Positions 9,290 to 18,483 are shown, counted from the stretch's first letter. The stretch is 64,000 nucleotides of DNA from Gordonibacter massiliensis (ex Traore et al. 2017) (GCA_900170005.1 LT827128.1:2352168-2416167), one strand, 5' to 3'. The notes: generated by a model not told the origin, from the letters alone. Program-made: numbers and translations.

Positions 9290-11899
9290 CTACTCCTCCC
9301 CTATCAGGTAGTCGCGAACGTCGGCGCCGTACTCCGGCGAGTAGTTCTTGCGACCGAATTCCTCCGGATACCGCGCGGCCAGCTCGAACACGTCGACCTT
9401 CTCAACGCCGGCCAGGTAGCCGGACGTCACCTCGCCGCTGGCGTTCTTCGAGGACGTGTGCGTGGGGCAGATGAGGTTGATGTCGCCGCCGCGGTCCAAA
9501 CCGCCGATACCCGACACGATGACGTCGCTGTTCGCCCCGTGGTCCATGTACACCACGCCGTCGCGCACGCGCTCGGTGACCCGCGCGCCGCCCAGCACGG
9601 CCCCGCGCTCGTTGAACACGCTCACCACGTCGCCGCTCTGTATGCCGAGCTTCGCCGCATCGGAGGGGTTCAGCCACACGGGCTCGTAGGCGTAGCCGTC
9701 GGGGCCGACGACCTTGCACGTCTCGATTTCGCGGAACCACTCCACGTCGTCGAACTCCGCGTGCACGCGCCAGCGCGGGTGGTTCGACTCCACGAGGAAC
9801 GGATACTTCTTCGCGCGGTCGCTGTTCAGGCGGTCGTCGTGGCCGTCGCCCGCCTCGATCCAGTGGGCCACCGGGCCGCGGACGTGATCGTCGGGAAAGT
9901 GCTCGGCAAGCGTGGGCGAGTAGTACTCGATCTTGCCGGACGGCGTTTCCAGCGGGAACATCTCGGGGTTCTGCGCGAAGCCGCTCAGGCCCACCATCTG
10001 GTCCTCCCAACCCTCCACCGTGGGGATGAGCTGGTAGCGGTTGCGCTTGAACGCCTCGAAGTCCAGCTCGTCGGCCGGGATGCCGCACGCCTCGTAGCCT
10101 TCCCTGATCTGCTGCTCGACCGTCTTGCCACCGGTCATACGATGCTTGACGTCCTCGTAGACGCCGCCGTAGCGCTCGAGCTTCTCGGCCACGGCCTGCA
10201 CGGCCTCCCAGTCGGACCGGGCCTCGCCCACGGGGTCGATGGCGGCCTGCTCGTAGATGACGGCGTTCCACTGGCCGCTGTCGCAGTCGGTGCCGAAATC
10301 GCTCGTCTCGAACTTCGTGCAGATGGGCAGCACGATGTCGGCGAAGCGCGCGTCGTCCTCGAACCAGGGAGCCTGCACCAGGTAGAACTCCAGGTTGTCG
10401 CTCTTCAGGGCGTCTTGGTACTCGTAGCCGCCGTTCAGGCTCGTGGAGAACGCGGGATTGTCCGACCAGAGCATCTTGATGCCGGCGTTGCCGTCCGTGG
10501 GGAACTCCAGCTTGACGAACTGGTCGGGGCGGTCGTTCGCCGCCGTGCCGTGGCCGTACCAGCTGAACGACTCGCCGCGCAGGGCCTTGTGCACGTGGCA
10601 CTTGGCGATCATATGGTCGGCGTTGCTGCCGATGATCCACCCGTTGTAGGCCGCGGCCGTGCTCGGCGCGAGCTTCGAGGGCGGGATGGGGCTGCACGAC
10701 GTCATGCCGAACAGCGTCCACTCGATGAACTTGATGGAGATGCGCCCCGGCATGCCCACGCCCTGCATGCCCAGCAGGTAGACCTCGAGGCGCGCCGGCT
10801 CGTGCGCGAACGCGGCGCGGATGAAGGAGCCGCCGTTGCAGTGGGCGATGGACACGTTGTGACGCGCCCAGTAACGGGCGAGCGCCTTGATGCGGTAGGC
10901 GGGTATGCCGCAGATGGGCTCGGCCCATTCGGGCGTCTTCGGCACGCCGTCCTCGTTGCCCAGCACGTAGTATTCCAACCAGTCGAAGCCGATGGCGTGC
11001 GTCTCGACGTAGTCCTTCTCGAAGGTTCCCTCGGTCAGCCACACGTACGCGATGGCCAGCTGCAGGGCCGCGTCGGTGTTGGGAAGCACGGGGAACCACT
11101 TGTCGGCGTGCACCGCCGCGGTGTAGTTGCAGTCGGGCGCGACGGCGATGTGCTTGATGCCGCAGTCGTCGAACCAGTACGCCAGCTTCGAGGCGAGCTG
11201 CCCGCCCCACGCCGACGTCGTGGTCTCCAGGTCGCACCCCCAGTACAGCATGGCGTCGCAGTTCTGGGCGATGTCCTGCGCCGTGTTCGTGGAATGGGTG
11301 TTCTGCCCGACGGGATCCATGCCCCAAGCGTGCTTGGCGCCCCAGTACCAGCCTTCCCAGCTGTCGGGGTTGCGCGCCTGCACGGTGTAGCCGCCGCACA
11401 GCTCCAACAGGCGCGTCATGCAGCCGTGGGGCGCGTGCACCGCCTTGCTCTCGCCGTGGCCGTCGGCCTGGCACAGGATGGAGTACGGGCCGTACTCGTC
11501 GTGCACGCGCTTGATCTCGGCGGCGATGATCTCGGTGGCCTCGTCCCACGAGATGCGCACGTACTTGCTCGTGCCGCGCGTCTCGGGATGACGCTCGCCT
11601 TGCGGGTCCCAGTCGACGCGCTTCATGGGATGGGCCACGCGGTTCTTGGAGTACGTGCGCCGCTTGTACACCAGCGGGAAGGGCGGCGTGTACGACTTCA
11701 TGCCCGGCTCGAACGTCGTGCCGTTGCGGCCGGTCAGCGTCCAGTAATTCAACTCGTCCTTCGTGTACTGCTCGTCGTAGTGCACCGGCCTGATGCGCAC
11801 GAGCTTCCCGTCCTTCACGTCGGCGGCGACCATGTTCGCCCCGCCTCCGCAGGCTTCCAACCCCAAATTGTGAACGACGGTCGTATCTGCTATCTTCAT
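9290..11899 (-). CDS. Molybdopterin large subunit, pyrogallol-phloroglucinol transhydroxylase / catechol dehydroxylase type
   Basis: 869 residues from the ATG at 11897-11899 (GGAAGAGG upstream). It belongs to the DMSO-reductase superfamily (bis-MGD), but the N-terminus has a single Cys (LEACGGG) instead of the usual four-Cys Fe-S motif and there is no Tat signal. Both traits fit the cytoplasmic transhydroxylase alpha subunit (about 875 residues). His148 and the triad Asp179-Ser180-Trp181 sit within 4-5 residues of the positions I recall for the catalytic His144 and for Asp174, the Mo-ligand Ser175 and Trp176 of the Pelobacter enzyme. The gut catechol dehydroxylases of Eggerthella and Gordonibacter are relatives. 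Likely role: reductive removal or transfer of an aromatic hydroxyl on a catechol- or pyrogallol-containing compound. The substrate is unknown. Operon: MFS transporter upstream, Fe-S subunit downstream. Confidence 0.85.
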   Translation of the reverse strand: MKIADTTVVHNLGLEACGGGANMVAADVKDGKLVRIRPVHYDEQYTKDELNYWTLTGRNGTTFEPGMKSYTPPFPLVYKRRTYSKNRVAHPMKRVDWDPQGERHPETRGTSKYVRISWDEATEIIAAEIKRVHDEYGPYSILCQADGHGESKAVHAPHGCMTRLLELCGGYTVQARNPDSWEGWYWGAKHAWGMDPVGQNTHSTNTAQDIAQNCDAMLYWGCDLETTTSAWGGQLASKLAYWFDDCGIKHIAVAPDCNYTAAVHADKWFPVLPNTDAALQLAIAYVWLTEGTFEKDYVETHAIGFDWLEYYVLGNEDGVPKTPEWAEPICGIPAYRIKALARYWARHNVSIAHCNGGSFIRAAFAHEPARLEVYLLGMQGVGMPGRISIKFIEWTLFGMTSCSPIPPSKLAPSTAAAYNGWIIGSNADHMIAKCHVHKALRGESFSWYGHGTAANDRPDQFVKLEFPTDGNAGIKMLWSDNPAFSTSLNGGYEYQDALKSDNLEFYLVQAPWFEDDARFADIVLPICTKFETSDFGTDCDSGQWNAVIYEQAAIDPVGEARSDWEAVQAVAEKLERYGGVYEDVKHRMTGGKTVEQQIREGYEACGIPADELDFEAFKRNRYQLIPTVEGWEDQMVGLSGFAQNPEMFPLETPSGKIEYYSPTLAEHFPDDHVRGPVAHWIEAGDGHDDRLNSDRAKKYPFLVESNHPRWRVHAEFDDVEWFREIETCKVVGPDGYAYEPVWLNPSDAAKLGIQSGDVVSVFNERGAVLGGARVTERVRDGVVYMDHGANSDVIVSGIGGLDRGGDINLICPTHTSSKNASGEVTSGYLAGVEKVDVFELAARYPEEFGRKNYSPEYGADVRDYLIGEE

Positions 11900-11940
11900 G
11901 CCTCTTCCTCTCACTCTTCGTCTCGTCTAGCAAGTCTTGG

Positions 11941-13251
11941 TTACCGAGCCTCCTCCGCGTCTTGGGCGGCGCGCTCGGCCACGCGCACCTCGTGGACTTT
12001 CTTGTCCGATTTCACGAAAACGACGACGGCGACGGCCGCCAGAACCGCAAGCGGGGCAAGGACGAACTGGCCGTTCGCCTGCCAGCCGATGGAGGAAACC
12101 GTGGGCGAGACCACGTAGCCTCCCACCACCTGGGCCACGCCCGTGGCGAACGCCATGGTGGCGAGCGCAAGATCCGTCTTCTTCGGCTCGGGCACGAGCA
12201 CCGGCGTGATGGCGCGGGTCCCCGTGGGAACGAGCGCGCCGCACAGGCCCATGACGATGCTGGCCGCCCAAGGACCGGTCATGTCCGATCCCGGCGTGAA
12301 GTAGAGAAAGCCCATGCAAACGGCCACCAGCAGGTACCCTACGGCGATCATCCACTTGCGGAAATTGAGCTTGTCGGCCGCCACGCCGAAGCCGATGCCC
12401 AGGGGAATGGAGATGAGGGCCGTCCAGTTGGGCAGCATCGACGAATCGAACACGCTCAGCCCCTTGACGTTCTGCAGGAACGTCGGGTACAGCGTGTTGA
12501 TGTTCGCCACGTAGTCGAACACCCACACGAAGAAGAACGCGCACACCACGATGCCGGCCACCATGAAGTTCTTACCGGGGCGCTTGCGCTTCGACGGGTC
12601 GCCGTCCAAAAGCTCGTTCTCCGGAACGGCCGGCATCTTGCAGCTGACCAGCAGCCAGACGATGGACACGAGCTCCATGGCTATGGATACGTACCAAACG
12701 GGGTGCCACGAGAACGGAACCGCCGCGCCGCCCGCGGCCTCGAAGATCATCGGAGCCGTGAAGAACGCGATGACCACGCCCACCGGCGTCCACTGCGACC
12801 AGATGCCCATGCAAAGCCCCTGGTTCTTCAAGGGGAACAGGCGCGGCATGATGTTCGGCCCGATAACGCAGATAAGGCCGTAGGATATGCCCTCGAGCGT
12901 GCGGCCCACCAGGAACAGCGCGGTGTCCGTCGCGAACACGCACACGAGCGATCCCACCAACTGCAGCACCGAGGTCACGACGATCGAGAACTTCACGCCC
13001 AGCCGCTGCATGACCAGCATGCCGGGAAACGCGAGCAGCATGCCGGCTATCGAGTACACGCCCATGATCTGGCTGAGCATGTCCACGGACATTCCCAGGT
13101 CGGAACCGATATACTGAATGGCCGGTGCGGCTTTGAACTGGTTGAACGTTGCGGTGAACCCCAGGAAGAACAGAGCCGCGAAGCATATCCACCGCTCTCT
13201 CGAGTTCAGCTGCCTGTCTTGAACCCCGTACTTCGCCACCGATGACGCCAT
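11941..13251 (-). CDS. MFS transporter, first gene of the dehydroxylase-type operon
   Basis: 436 residues with 12 predicted hydrophobic segments in two halves and a long central loop (about residues 195-225, rich in Lys/Arg). The best-looking homologues by pattern are MFS anion or aromatic-acid transporters, but the family cannot be fixed by eye. It lies 41 bp upstream of the large-subunit start and leads the operon, so it most likely imports the aromatic substrate. As I recall, Gordonibacter-type catechol dehydroxylases, which lack a membrane anchor, also sit beside an MFS gene. The 378 bp upstream hold the putative operon promoter. Confidence 0.85.
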   Translation of the reverse strand: MASSVAKYGVQDRQLNSRERWICFAALFFLGFTATFNQFKAAPAIQYIGSDLGMSVDMLSQIMGVYSIAGMLLAFPGMLVMQRLGVKFSIVVTSVLQLVGSLVCVFATDTALFLVGRTLEGISYGLICVIGPNIMPRLFPLKNQGLCMGIWSQWTPVGVVIAFFTAPMIFEAAGGAAVPFSWHPVWYVSIAMELVSIVWLLVSCKMPAVPENELLDGDPSKRKRPGKNFMVAGIVVCAFFFVWVFDYVANINTLYPTFLQNVKGLSVFDSSMLPNWTALISIPLGIGFGVAADKLNFRKWMIAVGYLLVAVCMGFLYFTPGSDMTGPWAASIVMGLCGALVPTGTRAITPVLVPEPKKTDLALATMAFATGVAQVVGGYVVSPTVSSIGWQANGQFVLAPLAVLAAVAVVVFVKSDKKVHEVRVAERAAQDAEEAR

Positions 13252-13629
13252 AAGCCCCCTCCTCCTTCAAACGCATTCCCCTTATCGCAGCGGGGGACGG
13301 TGGGGAGCAGGGATTGCTCCGGCAGAAGGGACGATGGTCCTTGTTCGAATCGAACCCGTCGTCCGACCGTTCGACCGCGCAAGGATATAGTGTCAAAGGA
13401 GGGCGTCCGAAACCATAAACAACGAATCCACTAGGGATTCATAATCTGTTGCGACTCATACTGCGCAGGGAAACAGGGTGCGCGAGAATATGCGCATACA
13501 TGCCTGAACGGGTGGTTCTTTAGGATTATGATCGGCTGCGAGCGTTTCGATGATAGTTTTGGTCAGGTCAAATTGATACGCCCTCTATCATCGAGCGCCG
13601 CCCGCTCGGTATGATTTTTCGCGCCGCGC
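13252..13629. promoter_or_regulatory. Putative promoter/operator region of the dehydroxylase-type operon
   Basis: This 378-bp gap has no gene. A perfect dyad GAATCC-ctagt-GGATTC (minus strand; 13424-13440) lies about 35-55 bp upstream of a minus-strand -10-like CTATAT (13385-13390), whose -35 region is poor, as expected for an activator-dependent promoter. A second palindrome, TATGCGCATA, is at 13489-13498. The assignments are by eye. The LysR/LuxR hybrid encoded downstream of the operon is the obvious candidate binder, but nothing proves it. Confidence 0.4.
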
Positions 13630-14721
13630 CTACCGCACCGCGTACTTCTCGACGGCGTCCTCGTTCAGCGTCACGCCGAGGCCCGGCCCGGCAGGCGGGT
13701 AGACGCGGCCGTCCTCCATGCGTATCTGCTCGTTGATCAGGCTGGGGCGCGTGGGGTCCTCGTAATCCATGAACTCGCAGGGGTAGCTGATGGTTTTTAG
13801 AGCGCAACCCATGTGCACGATGGCGGTCATGCCCAGATCGCTCTCGGATTGGCTGCCTATCATCATCGGGCGGTGGTACGCCTCGCACAAAGCCGCGATC
13901 TTGCGACCGTAGGTGTAGCCGCTGCGAGGTATCTTGATCATCATCACCGAGAGCGCGTCTATGTCTATCTGATGCGCGATGTCGTACAGGGTGAAGTTGC
14001 TCTCGTCCCCCGCGATGGGAATGTCGATGGCGTGCGCCAGGCGCACGCGGTCTTTCTCGTTCGTCGCGGCCATCGGCTCCTCGAAATAGTCCAGTTCGCC
14101 GCGCAGGGCATCGTGCACCCGCTTCGCCTCGAAATACGTGTAGCTCTGGTTGCCGTCGATGTAGAGCTTCGTATCGCGCGTGACAACCTGGCGCAGCGCG
14201 TGCACGCGGCGGATATCGGCGTCCGCGTCGACGCCGCCCTTCACCTTGAAGGCCCTATACCCTCTGCCGTTTAGCTCGCGCGCTTGGTCGAGCATGGCCT
14301 CATCGCTGGTCAGCCACAGAATGCGGCTCGGTTCGATGCTGTCGCGGTAGCCGCCGAGCAGCTTGTGGCACGGCTGCCCGCACGCCTTGCCCATGATGTC
14401 CCACAGCGCCACGTCGATGCCGCCCTTGGCGGCGAGGTTGCCCTTGATGAACGCCATCTTCTCGTGGGCCTTCTCAACGTCGAACGGGTCGAGGCCCGCC
14501 ACCAGCGGGGCCAACAGGTCGTTGATCACGTGCACCATACCCACTTGCGTCTCGCCGTAGATGTTCTCGCGGGGAATGGCCTCGGCAATGCCCTCGACGC
14601 CCTCGTCGGTCATGATCCGCACCAGCACATGGGCTTGGCTGGTCATGCGCCCGGTGGCCCATTCCATGGGATGGGGCAAAGGAAGGTTCACCGGAATGGC
14701 CCGCACGCTTTGGATCTTCAT
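13630..14721 (-). CDS. Mandelate racemase/muconate lactonizing enzyme-family protein
   Basis: 363 residues, a full-length enolase-superfamily enzyme: N-terminal capping domain then barrel. The expected catalytic set is present: KVK at residues 159-161, metal ligands Asp189 (IDGNQ), Glu214/Glu215 (FEEP) and Asp239/Glu240 (GDES), and Lys263 (MIKIPRSG). A KxK plus an opposite Lys marks the MLE subgroup (cycloisomerases, dipeptide epimerases, o-succinylbenzoate synthase) rather than mandelate racemase proper. It abstracts a proton alpha to a carboxylate using Mg2+. The substrate is unknown. It lies directly upstream of the aromatic operon on the same strand, but 378 bp away with its own leader, so a metabolic link is only suggestive. 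Confidence 0.85.
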   Translation of the reverse strand: MKIQSVRAIPVNLPLPHPMEWATGRMTSQAHVLVRIMTDEGVEGIAEAIPRENIYGETQVGMVHVINDLLAPLVAGLDPFDVEKAHEKMAFIKGNLAAKGGIDVALWDIMGKACGQPCHKLLGGYRDSIEPSRILWLTSDEAMLDQARELNGRGYRAFKVKGGVDADADIRRVHALRQVVTRDTKLYIDGNQSYTYFEAKRVHDALRGELDYFEEPMAATNEKDRVRLAHAIDIPIAGDESNFTLYDIAHQIDIDALSVMMIKIPRSGYTYGRKIAALCEAYHRPMMIGSQSESDLGMTAIVHMGCALKTISYPCEFMDYEDPTRPSLINEQIRMEDGRVYPPAGPGLGVTLNEDAVEKYAVR

Positions 14722-14773
14722 GCTCGATCATCGCCTTTCGTCTGCGCTGGGGATCGAATTTCCCCGGCCGCTT

Positions 14774-15754
14774 CTACATCGCTCCGTCAGCCGGAACCCG
14801 GTTGGCGACCGCCTTCTTCCTCCTGCTATTCAGGGCCGCTTCCACGCCGATGGCCGCTATGCCCAGCCAAATGAGCGCGAAGCAGATGCCGTGGGCGAAC
14901 GTGAACTGCTCGCCGTAGAACGCCACGGCCAGCACCAGCGCGATGGTGGGGCTCACGTACTGGATGAAGCCGATCACCGTGAGCGACACGCGGTTGGCCG
15001 CGGCGGAGAACAGCAGCAGCGGAACGGCCGTCAGCACACCGCATCCCGCGAGCAGCGCCATGTCCGCCACCGGCCCGGTGACAGCCATGGCATCGGGCGT
15101 GGCCGGCGCGATCTGCCAGATCCACGGAGCGACCGCCCCCACGCCCAGCGCCACGGCGCCGATAAGGCCCGTCAGCAGCGACTCGAACGCCATGCCGGGC
15201 AGGGCCGGGTAGCCGCCCTTCTTCTTCACCGCGCCGTACACGCTGAACGTGAGCGCCAGCGCGAAGGCTATCCAGATGTCGCCGCCGTTCGCAACGATGA
15301 AGTACCCCACGCCCAGCGCGGCAAGCGCCGTGGCGACCTTCTGCATGGGGGTCAGGCGCTCCTTGAAAACGATCATTCCCAGCGCGATGCTGCACAGCGG
15401 GCACAGGTAGTACCCGATGCTCGTCTGCAGCAGGTGCCCGCTGTTGGCCGCCCAGATGTACACGCCCCAATTGCACGAGACGATGAGCCCCGAGGCCAAA
15501 AACGTGCGCACCGCGCGCGGATCGCGGAACAGATACAGGAAGCGCGTCCGCTTCACCAACACGCACAGGGCGATAACCGCCGCGCACGACCACACCATGC
15601 GCCACGCCAGCACCTCGAAAGCGGGAATGGCCGAAAGCAGCTTCCAGTACACGGGCATGACGCCCCACAGCAGGTAGCATCCCAGCCCCTGCAAGAAACC
15701 CGTCCGGTCGGTACGCTGTTCGCTTTCGCCTTCCGCCACTGCCTGCTCGCTCAC
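14774..15754 (-). CDS. rarD: EamA/RarD-family permease
   Basis: 326 residues with ten hydrophobic segments in two EamA repeats. The start of the first repeat (GLGCYLLWGVMPVYWKLL) and the long pattern through FKERLTPMQKVATALAALGVGY are typical of RarD (chloramphenicol-sensitive protein family) in the drug/metabolite transporter superfamily. The physiological substrate of RarD is not known. There is a short Glu/Arg-rich N-tail and a basic C-tail (RRKK). It lies 52 bp upstream of the enolase-superfamily gene on the same strand and may be cotranscribed with it. Confidence 0.88.
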   Translation of the reverse strand: MSEQAVAEGESEQRTDRTGFLQGLGCYLLWGVMPVYWKLLSAIPAFEVLAWRMVWSCAAVIALCVLVKRTRFLYLFRDPRAVRTFLASGLIVSCNWGVYIWAANSGHLLQTSIGYYLCPLCSIALGMIVFKERLTPMQKVATALAALGVGYFIVANGGDIWIAFALALTFSVYGAVKKKGGYPALPGMAFESLLTGLIGAVALGVGAVAPWIWQIAPATPDAMAVTGPVADMALLAGCGVLTAVPLLLFSAAANRVSLTVIGFIQYVSPTIALVLAVAFYGEQFTFAHGICFALIWLGIAAIGVEAALNSRRKKAVANRVPADGAM

Positions 15755-15922
15755 AAACCCGCTCCTCGCTCTCGATATATCCGCTGCATTATACCTCTCC
15801 GCCGGCTACCCCTCGACACCGAAACGCAACGGGTCGGTAGACCGAAGGTTGCTTGACGGTGTCGGAGGCAAACGCTATTGTTGTCGCTACAACTGTTTAG
15901 CTCGACCACCGAAGGACCGCCC

Positions 15923-16348
15923 ATGTTCATGAACGACATATCCATCATCGTGCGCCACATGCGCGTGTTCGCCGAGCGGCGCATGGCCGAAGAGGGGCTC
16001 GGTTTCCCCGAGCAGCTCGTGATCATGTGCCTCGCGGCCAGCGGAACGTCGAACCAGGAGCGCATCGCGTCGTTCCTCGACATCGACAAGGGCGCCGTGG
16101 CGAAAACGGTGGCGAAGCTGGAGGCGAAGGGGCTCGTGGACGGCAGGACGAACGAGGACAACCGCCGCGAGAAGATACTGTCCCTCTCGCCCGCCGGTCG
16201 CCAAGCCATCGAGCGCATGCAGGACGCGCTGGCTTCTTGGGAGGACCACGTATTCGCAGGCGTCGACCGCGAGGACCGCCTTGCCGCCGAGCGCGCCATC
16301 GCCCGCATGGCGCAGAACTCGCACGCCATGATCAGGAACGAGGACTAG
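15923..16348 (+). CDS. MarR-family transcriptional regulator
   Basis: 141 residues from the ATG at 15923, preceded by GAAGGA at about 6 nt; an in-frame upstream start at 15878 lacks a site. It is a winged helix with the MarR core: recognition region NQERIASFLDIDKGAVAKTVAKLEAKGLV, then the wing DNRREKILSLSPAGRQAI. It ends 1 nt before the MFS gene, so the two form an operon. MarR proteins typically repress the efflux pump they are paired with and release DNA on binding a phenolic or drug ligand. That role here follows from the family and the context. Confidence 0.9.
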   Translation: MFMNDISIIVRHMRVFAERRMAEEGLGFPEQLVIMCLAASGTSNQERIASFLDIDKGAVAKTVAKLEAKGLVDGRTNEDNRREKILSLSPAGRQAIERMQDALASWEDHVFAGVDREDRLAAERAIARMAQNSHAMIRNED

Positions 16349-16349
16349 C

Positions 16350-18359
16350 ATGTCGCGATCGAACAGCAAGGGCTACGTGATCGTGGCCGTCGTGTACCTT
16401 CTGGGGCTTTTCATCGGCGCGCTCGACACCGGCATCGTCACCCCCGCCCGCACCGTCATCCAGGGAAGCCTGCACGTGGACGAGCAGCTGGGCGTGTGGA
16501 TAATCACCATCTACACGCTGGCCTACGCGGCCGCCATCCCCGTGATGGGCAAGCTGGCCGACCGCTACGGCCGCAAGCCCATCTACCTCACCAGCATCGC
16601 GCTGTTCGGCGTGGGCTCGCTGTTCTGCGGCCTGGCCCAGGACTTCGGCAGCTTCGAGCTGCTGCTGGCGGCGCGCGCGGTGCAGGCCATCGGCGGAGGC
16701 GGCATCATGCCCGTGGCCACCGCCGAGTTCGGCACGGCGTTTCCCGAGGAGAAGCGCGGCATGGCGCTGGGCCTGGTGGGCGGCGTGTACGGCATCGCGA
16801 ACGTGTTCGGCGCCTCGGCCGGCAGCTTGATACTCGACGTGTTCGGGCAGCAGAACTGGCAGTTCATATTCTACGTGAACATCCCCATCTGCCTGTTCAT
16901 TATGGTGGCGGGCGCGCTCGTGCTGTCGAACTCCAAAGAGCGCGACGTCCGGCCCATCGACGGTTGGGGGATATGCGTGCTCATCGTCATGGTGCTGAGC
17001 CTGCTGTACGGCCTGCGCAACCTCGACTTCTTCGACTTCGGGAACTCCATCGCCTCCCCCGAGGTCTACCCGTTCCTCATCGCATTCGTCGTGCTGCTTC
17101 CCGTGTTCGTGTTCGTGGAGAAACGCGCCTCCGACCCGGTGATGAACCTGGCGTATTTCAAGAACGCCAGCATCGTCATCACGCTGTTGCTCTCCATCAT
17201 CACGGGCGTGGTGATGATGGGCATGATCTTCATCCCGCAGTTTTCGGAGAACGCCCTGCGCATGCCCGCCGGGTCGGGCGGCTACTTCGTCATCATCCTC
17301 GGCGTGTTCGCCGGGGTGGGCTCGCCCGTGTCGGGCAAGCTCATCGATCGGTTCGGCGTGAAGGTGGTGCTGGGCTTCGGTCTGGCCGCGTCGGTTGCGG
17401 GCTCGCTGTTTTTGGCCCTGGTGGCCACGGCCTATCCCACCGTGGTGAACGTGGTGGCAAGCCTGGTGCTCATCGGGCTGGGCATGGGCTTCACCATGGG
17501 CACGCCGCTCAACTACATGATGCTGGCCAAGACGAAGGAGACCGAGGCGAACTCGGCGCTCGCCACCCTGTCGCTCGTGCGCTCCATCGGCACGGCCGTG
17601 GCGCCGGCCGTCATGGTGGCCTTCCTCGCCCACGCGGGGGCGACGGTGCAGGACAACCTCGCCGACGAGCTTCCCAACCAGGTGAACGTACCGCTGCTGG
17701 ACTACGAGCAGGAGGTTACGGACAAGCTGGACGAGCTCAAGGCGAACGACGCGCTTGACGACCAGCTCGGCGACATGGACCTGCCCGACCTGGCGTCCAT
17801 GCACACCGTCGACGTGAGCATGGACGCGTCCGACGGCTCGGTCGACGTGCCGGACGATGTGGTGGAGGCCATGAAGAACGCCGACGTCACCACGATCGTG
17901 GGCGACGCGAAAGCGCTTGCTTCCGCCATGTTCGACCAGATGGCGCCCACGATAACCAATGATATCGACGAAGGTCTGGACAAGGGCCTGAACGGCGTGG
18001 ACGCGGCGCTATCCGAGGTCGAAGGGAAGCGCGCCGACCTCGAGCAGGCCGTTGCGGCCATGGGGCCTGCCGCCCCGCCGGCCATGCGCTCGGGCATCGA
18101 CGCGTTGCAAAGCGCGCAAAGCGAGCTGTCCACCTTGCGCGACCAGATGCAGGCTATGGAGGACAGCGTGCCGAAGGCCCTCGAAGGCGCCAAGCAGGAT
18201 TACCTGCGCCAGATCGACGATCGCTCCGAAGCCATCGAATCCGCGTTCCAGCGAACGCTCAACGAGGGGTTCCGCGGCCTGTTTCTGCTGGTGGGAGCCT
18301 GTTCGGCGGTAGGGTTGCTGCTGCTGGCCTTCTACCGCAACGAAGGCGCGAAAGCGTAG
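16350..18359 (+). CDS. DHA2-type MFS efflux transporter with a large coiled-coil insertion before the last helix
   Basis: 669 residues, against about 500 for usual 14-helix DHA2 pumps. The MFS core covers residues ~8-430, including the motif A region GKLADRYGRKP and the antiporter-type motif near GGGGIMPVA. It is followed by about 190 hydrophilic residues (~440-635), acidic and rich in Ala, Glu, Gln and Asp with heptad-like stretches (DLEQAVAAM, SAQSELSTLRDQMQAM), and a final helix (FLLVGACSAVGLLLLAF). Its placement before the last helix puts the inserted region outside the cell if the usual topology holds. It starts 1 nt after the marR stop and is likely controlled by that regulator. Confidence 0.88.
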   Translation: MSRSNSKGYVIVAVVYLLGLFIGALDTGIVTPARTVIQGSLHVDEQLGVWIITIYTLAYAAAIPVMGKLADRYGRKPIYLTSIALFGVGSLFCGLAQDFGSFELLLAARAVQAIGGGGIMPVATAEFGTAFPEEKRGMALGLVGGVYGIANVFGASAGSLILDVFGQQNWQFIFYVNIPICLFIMVAGALVLSNSKERDVRPIDGWGICVLIVMVLSLLYGLRNLDFFDFGNSIASPEVYPFLIAFVVLLPVFVFVEKRASDPVMNLAYFKNASIVITLLLSIITGVVMMGMIFIPQFSENALRMPAGSGGYFVIILGVFAGVGSPVSGKLIDRFGVKVVLGFGLAASVAGSLFLALVATAYPTVVNVVASLVLIGLGMGFTMGTPLNYMMLAKTKETEANSALATLSLVRSIGTAVAPAVMVAFLAHAGATVQDNLADELPNQVNVPLLDYEQEVTDKLDELKANDALDDQLGDMDLPDLASMHTVDVSMDASDGSVDVPDDVVEAMKNADVTTIVGDAKALASAMFDQMAPTITNDIDEGLDKGLNGVDAALSEVEGKRADLEQAVAAMGPAAPPAMRSGIDALQSAQSELSTLRDQMQAMEDSVPKALEGAKQDYLRQIDDRSEAIESAFQRTLNEGFRGLFLLVGACSAVGLLLLAFYRNEGAKA

Positions 18360-18483
18360 GGAGCGCCGACGCAAGCTTGCATGCTTCCATGTCGATGCCG
18401 CGCCGAATACGCAGGTTGCCCGCTCTGCTACCATAGAGGGCAACCTGTTCGCCTTTACTCACCTTCGAAACGGAGCGTTTGCT

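Noticed and set aside
9149-12118. A 989-codon plus-strand frame opposite the molybdenum large-subunit gene
   Set aside because: Composition is His/Val/Arg-rich antisense of a well supported gene; no motif or ribosome site.
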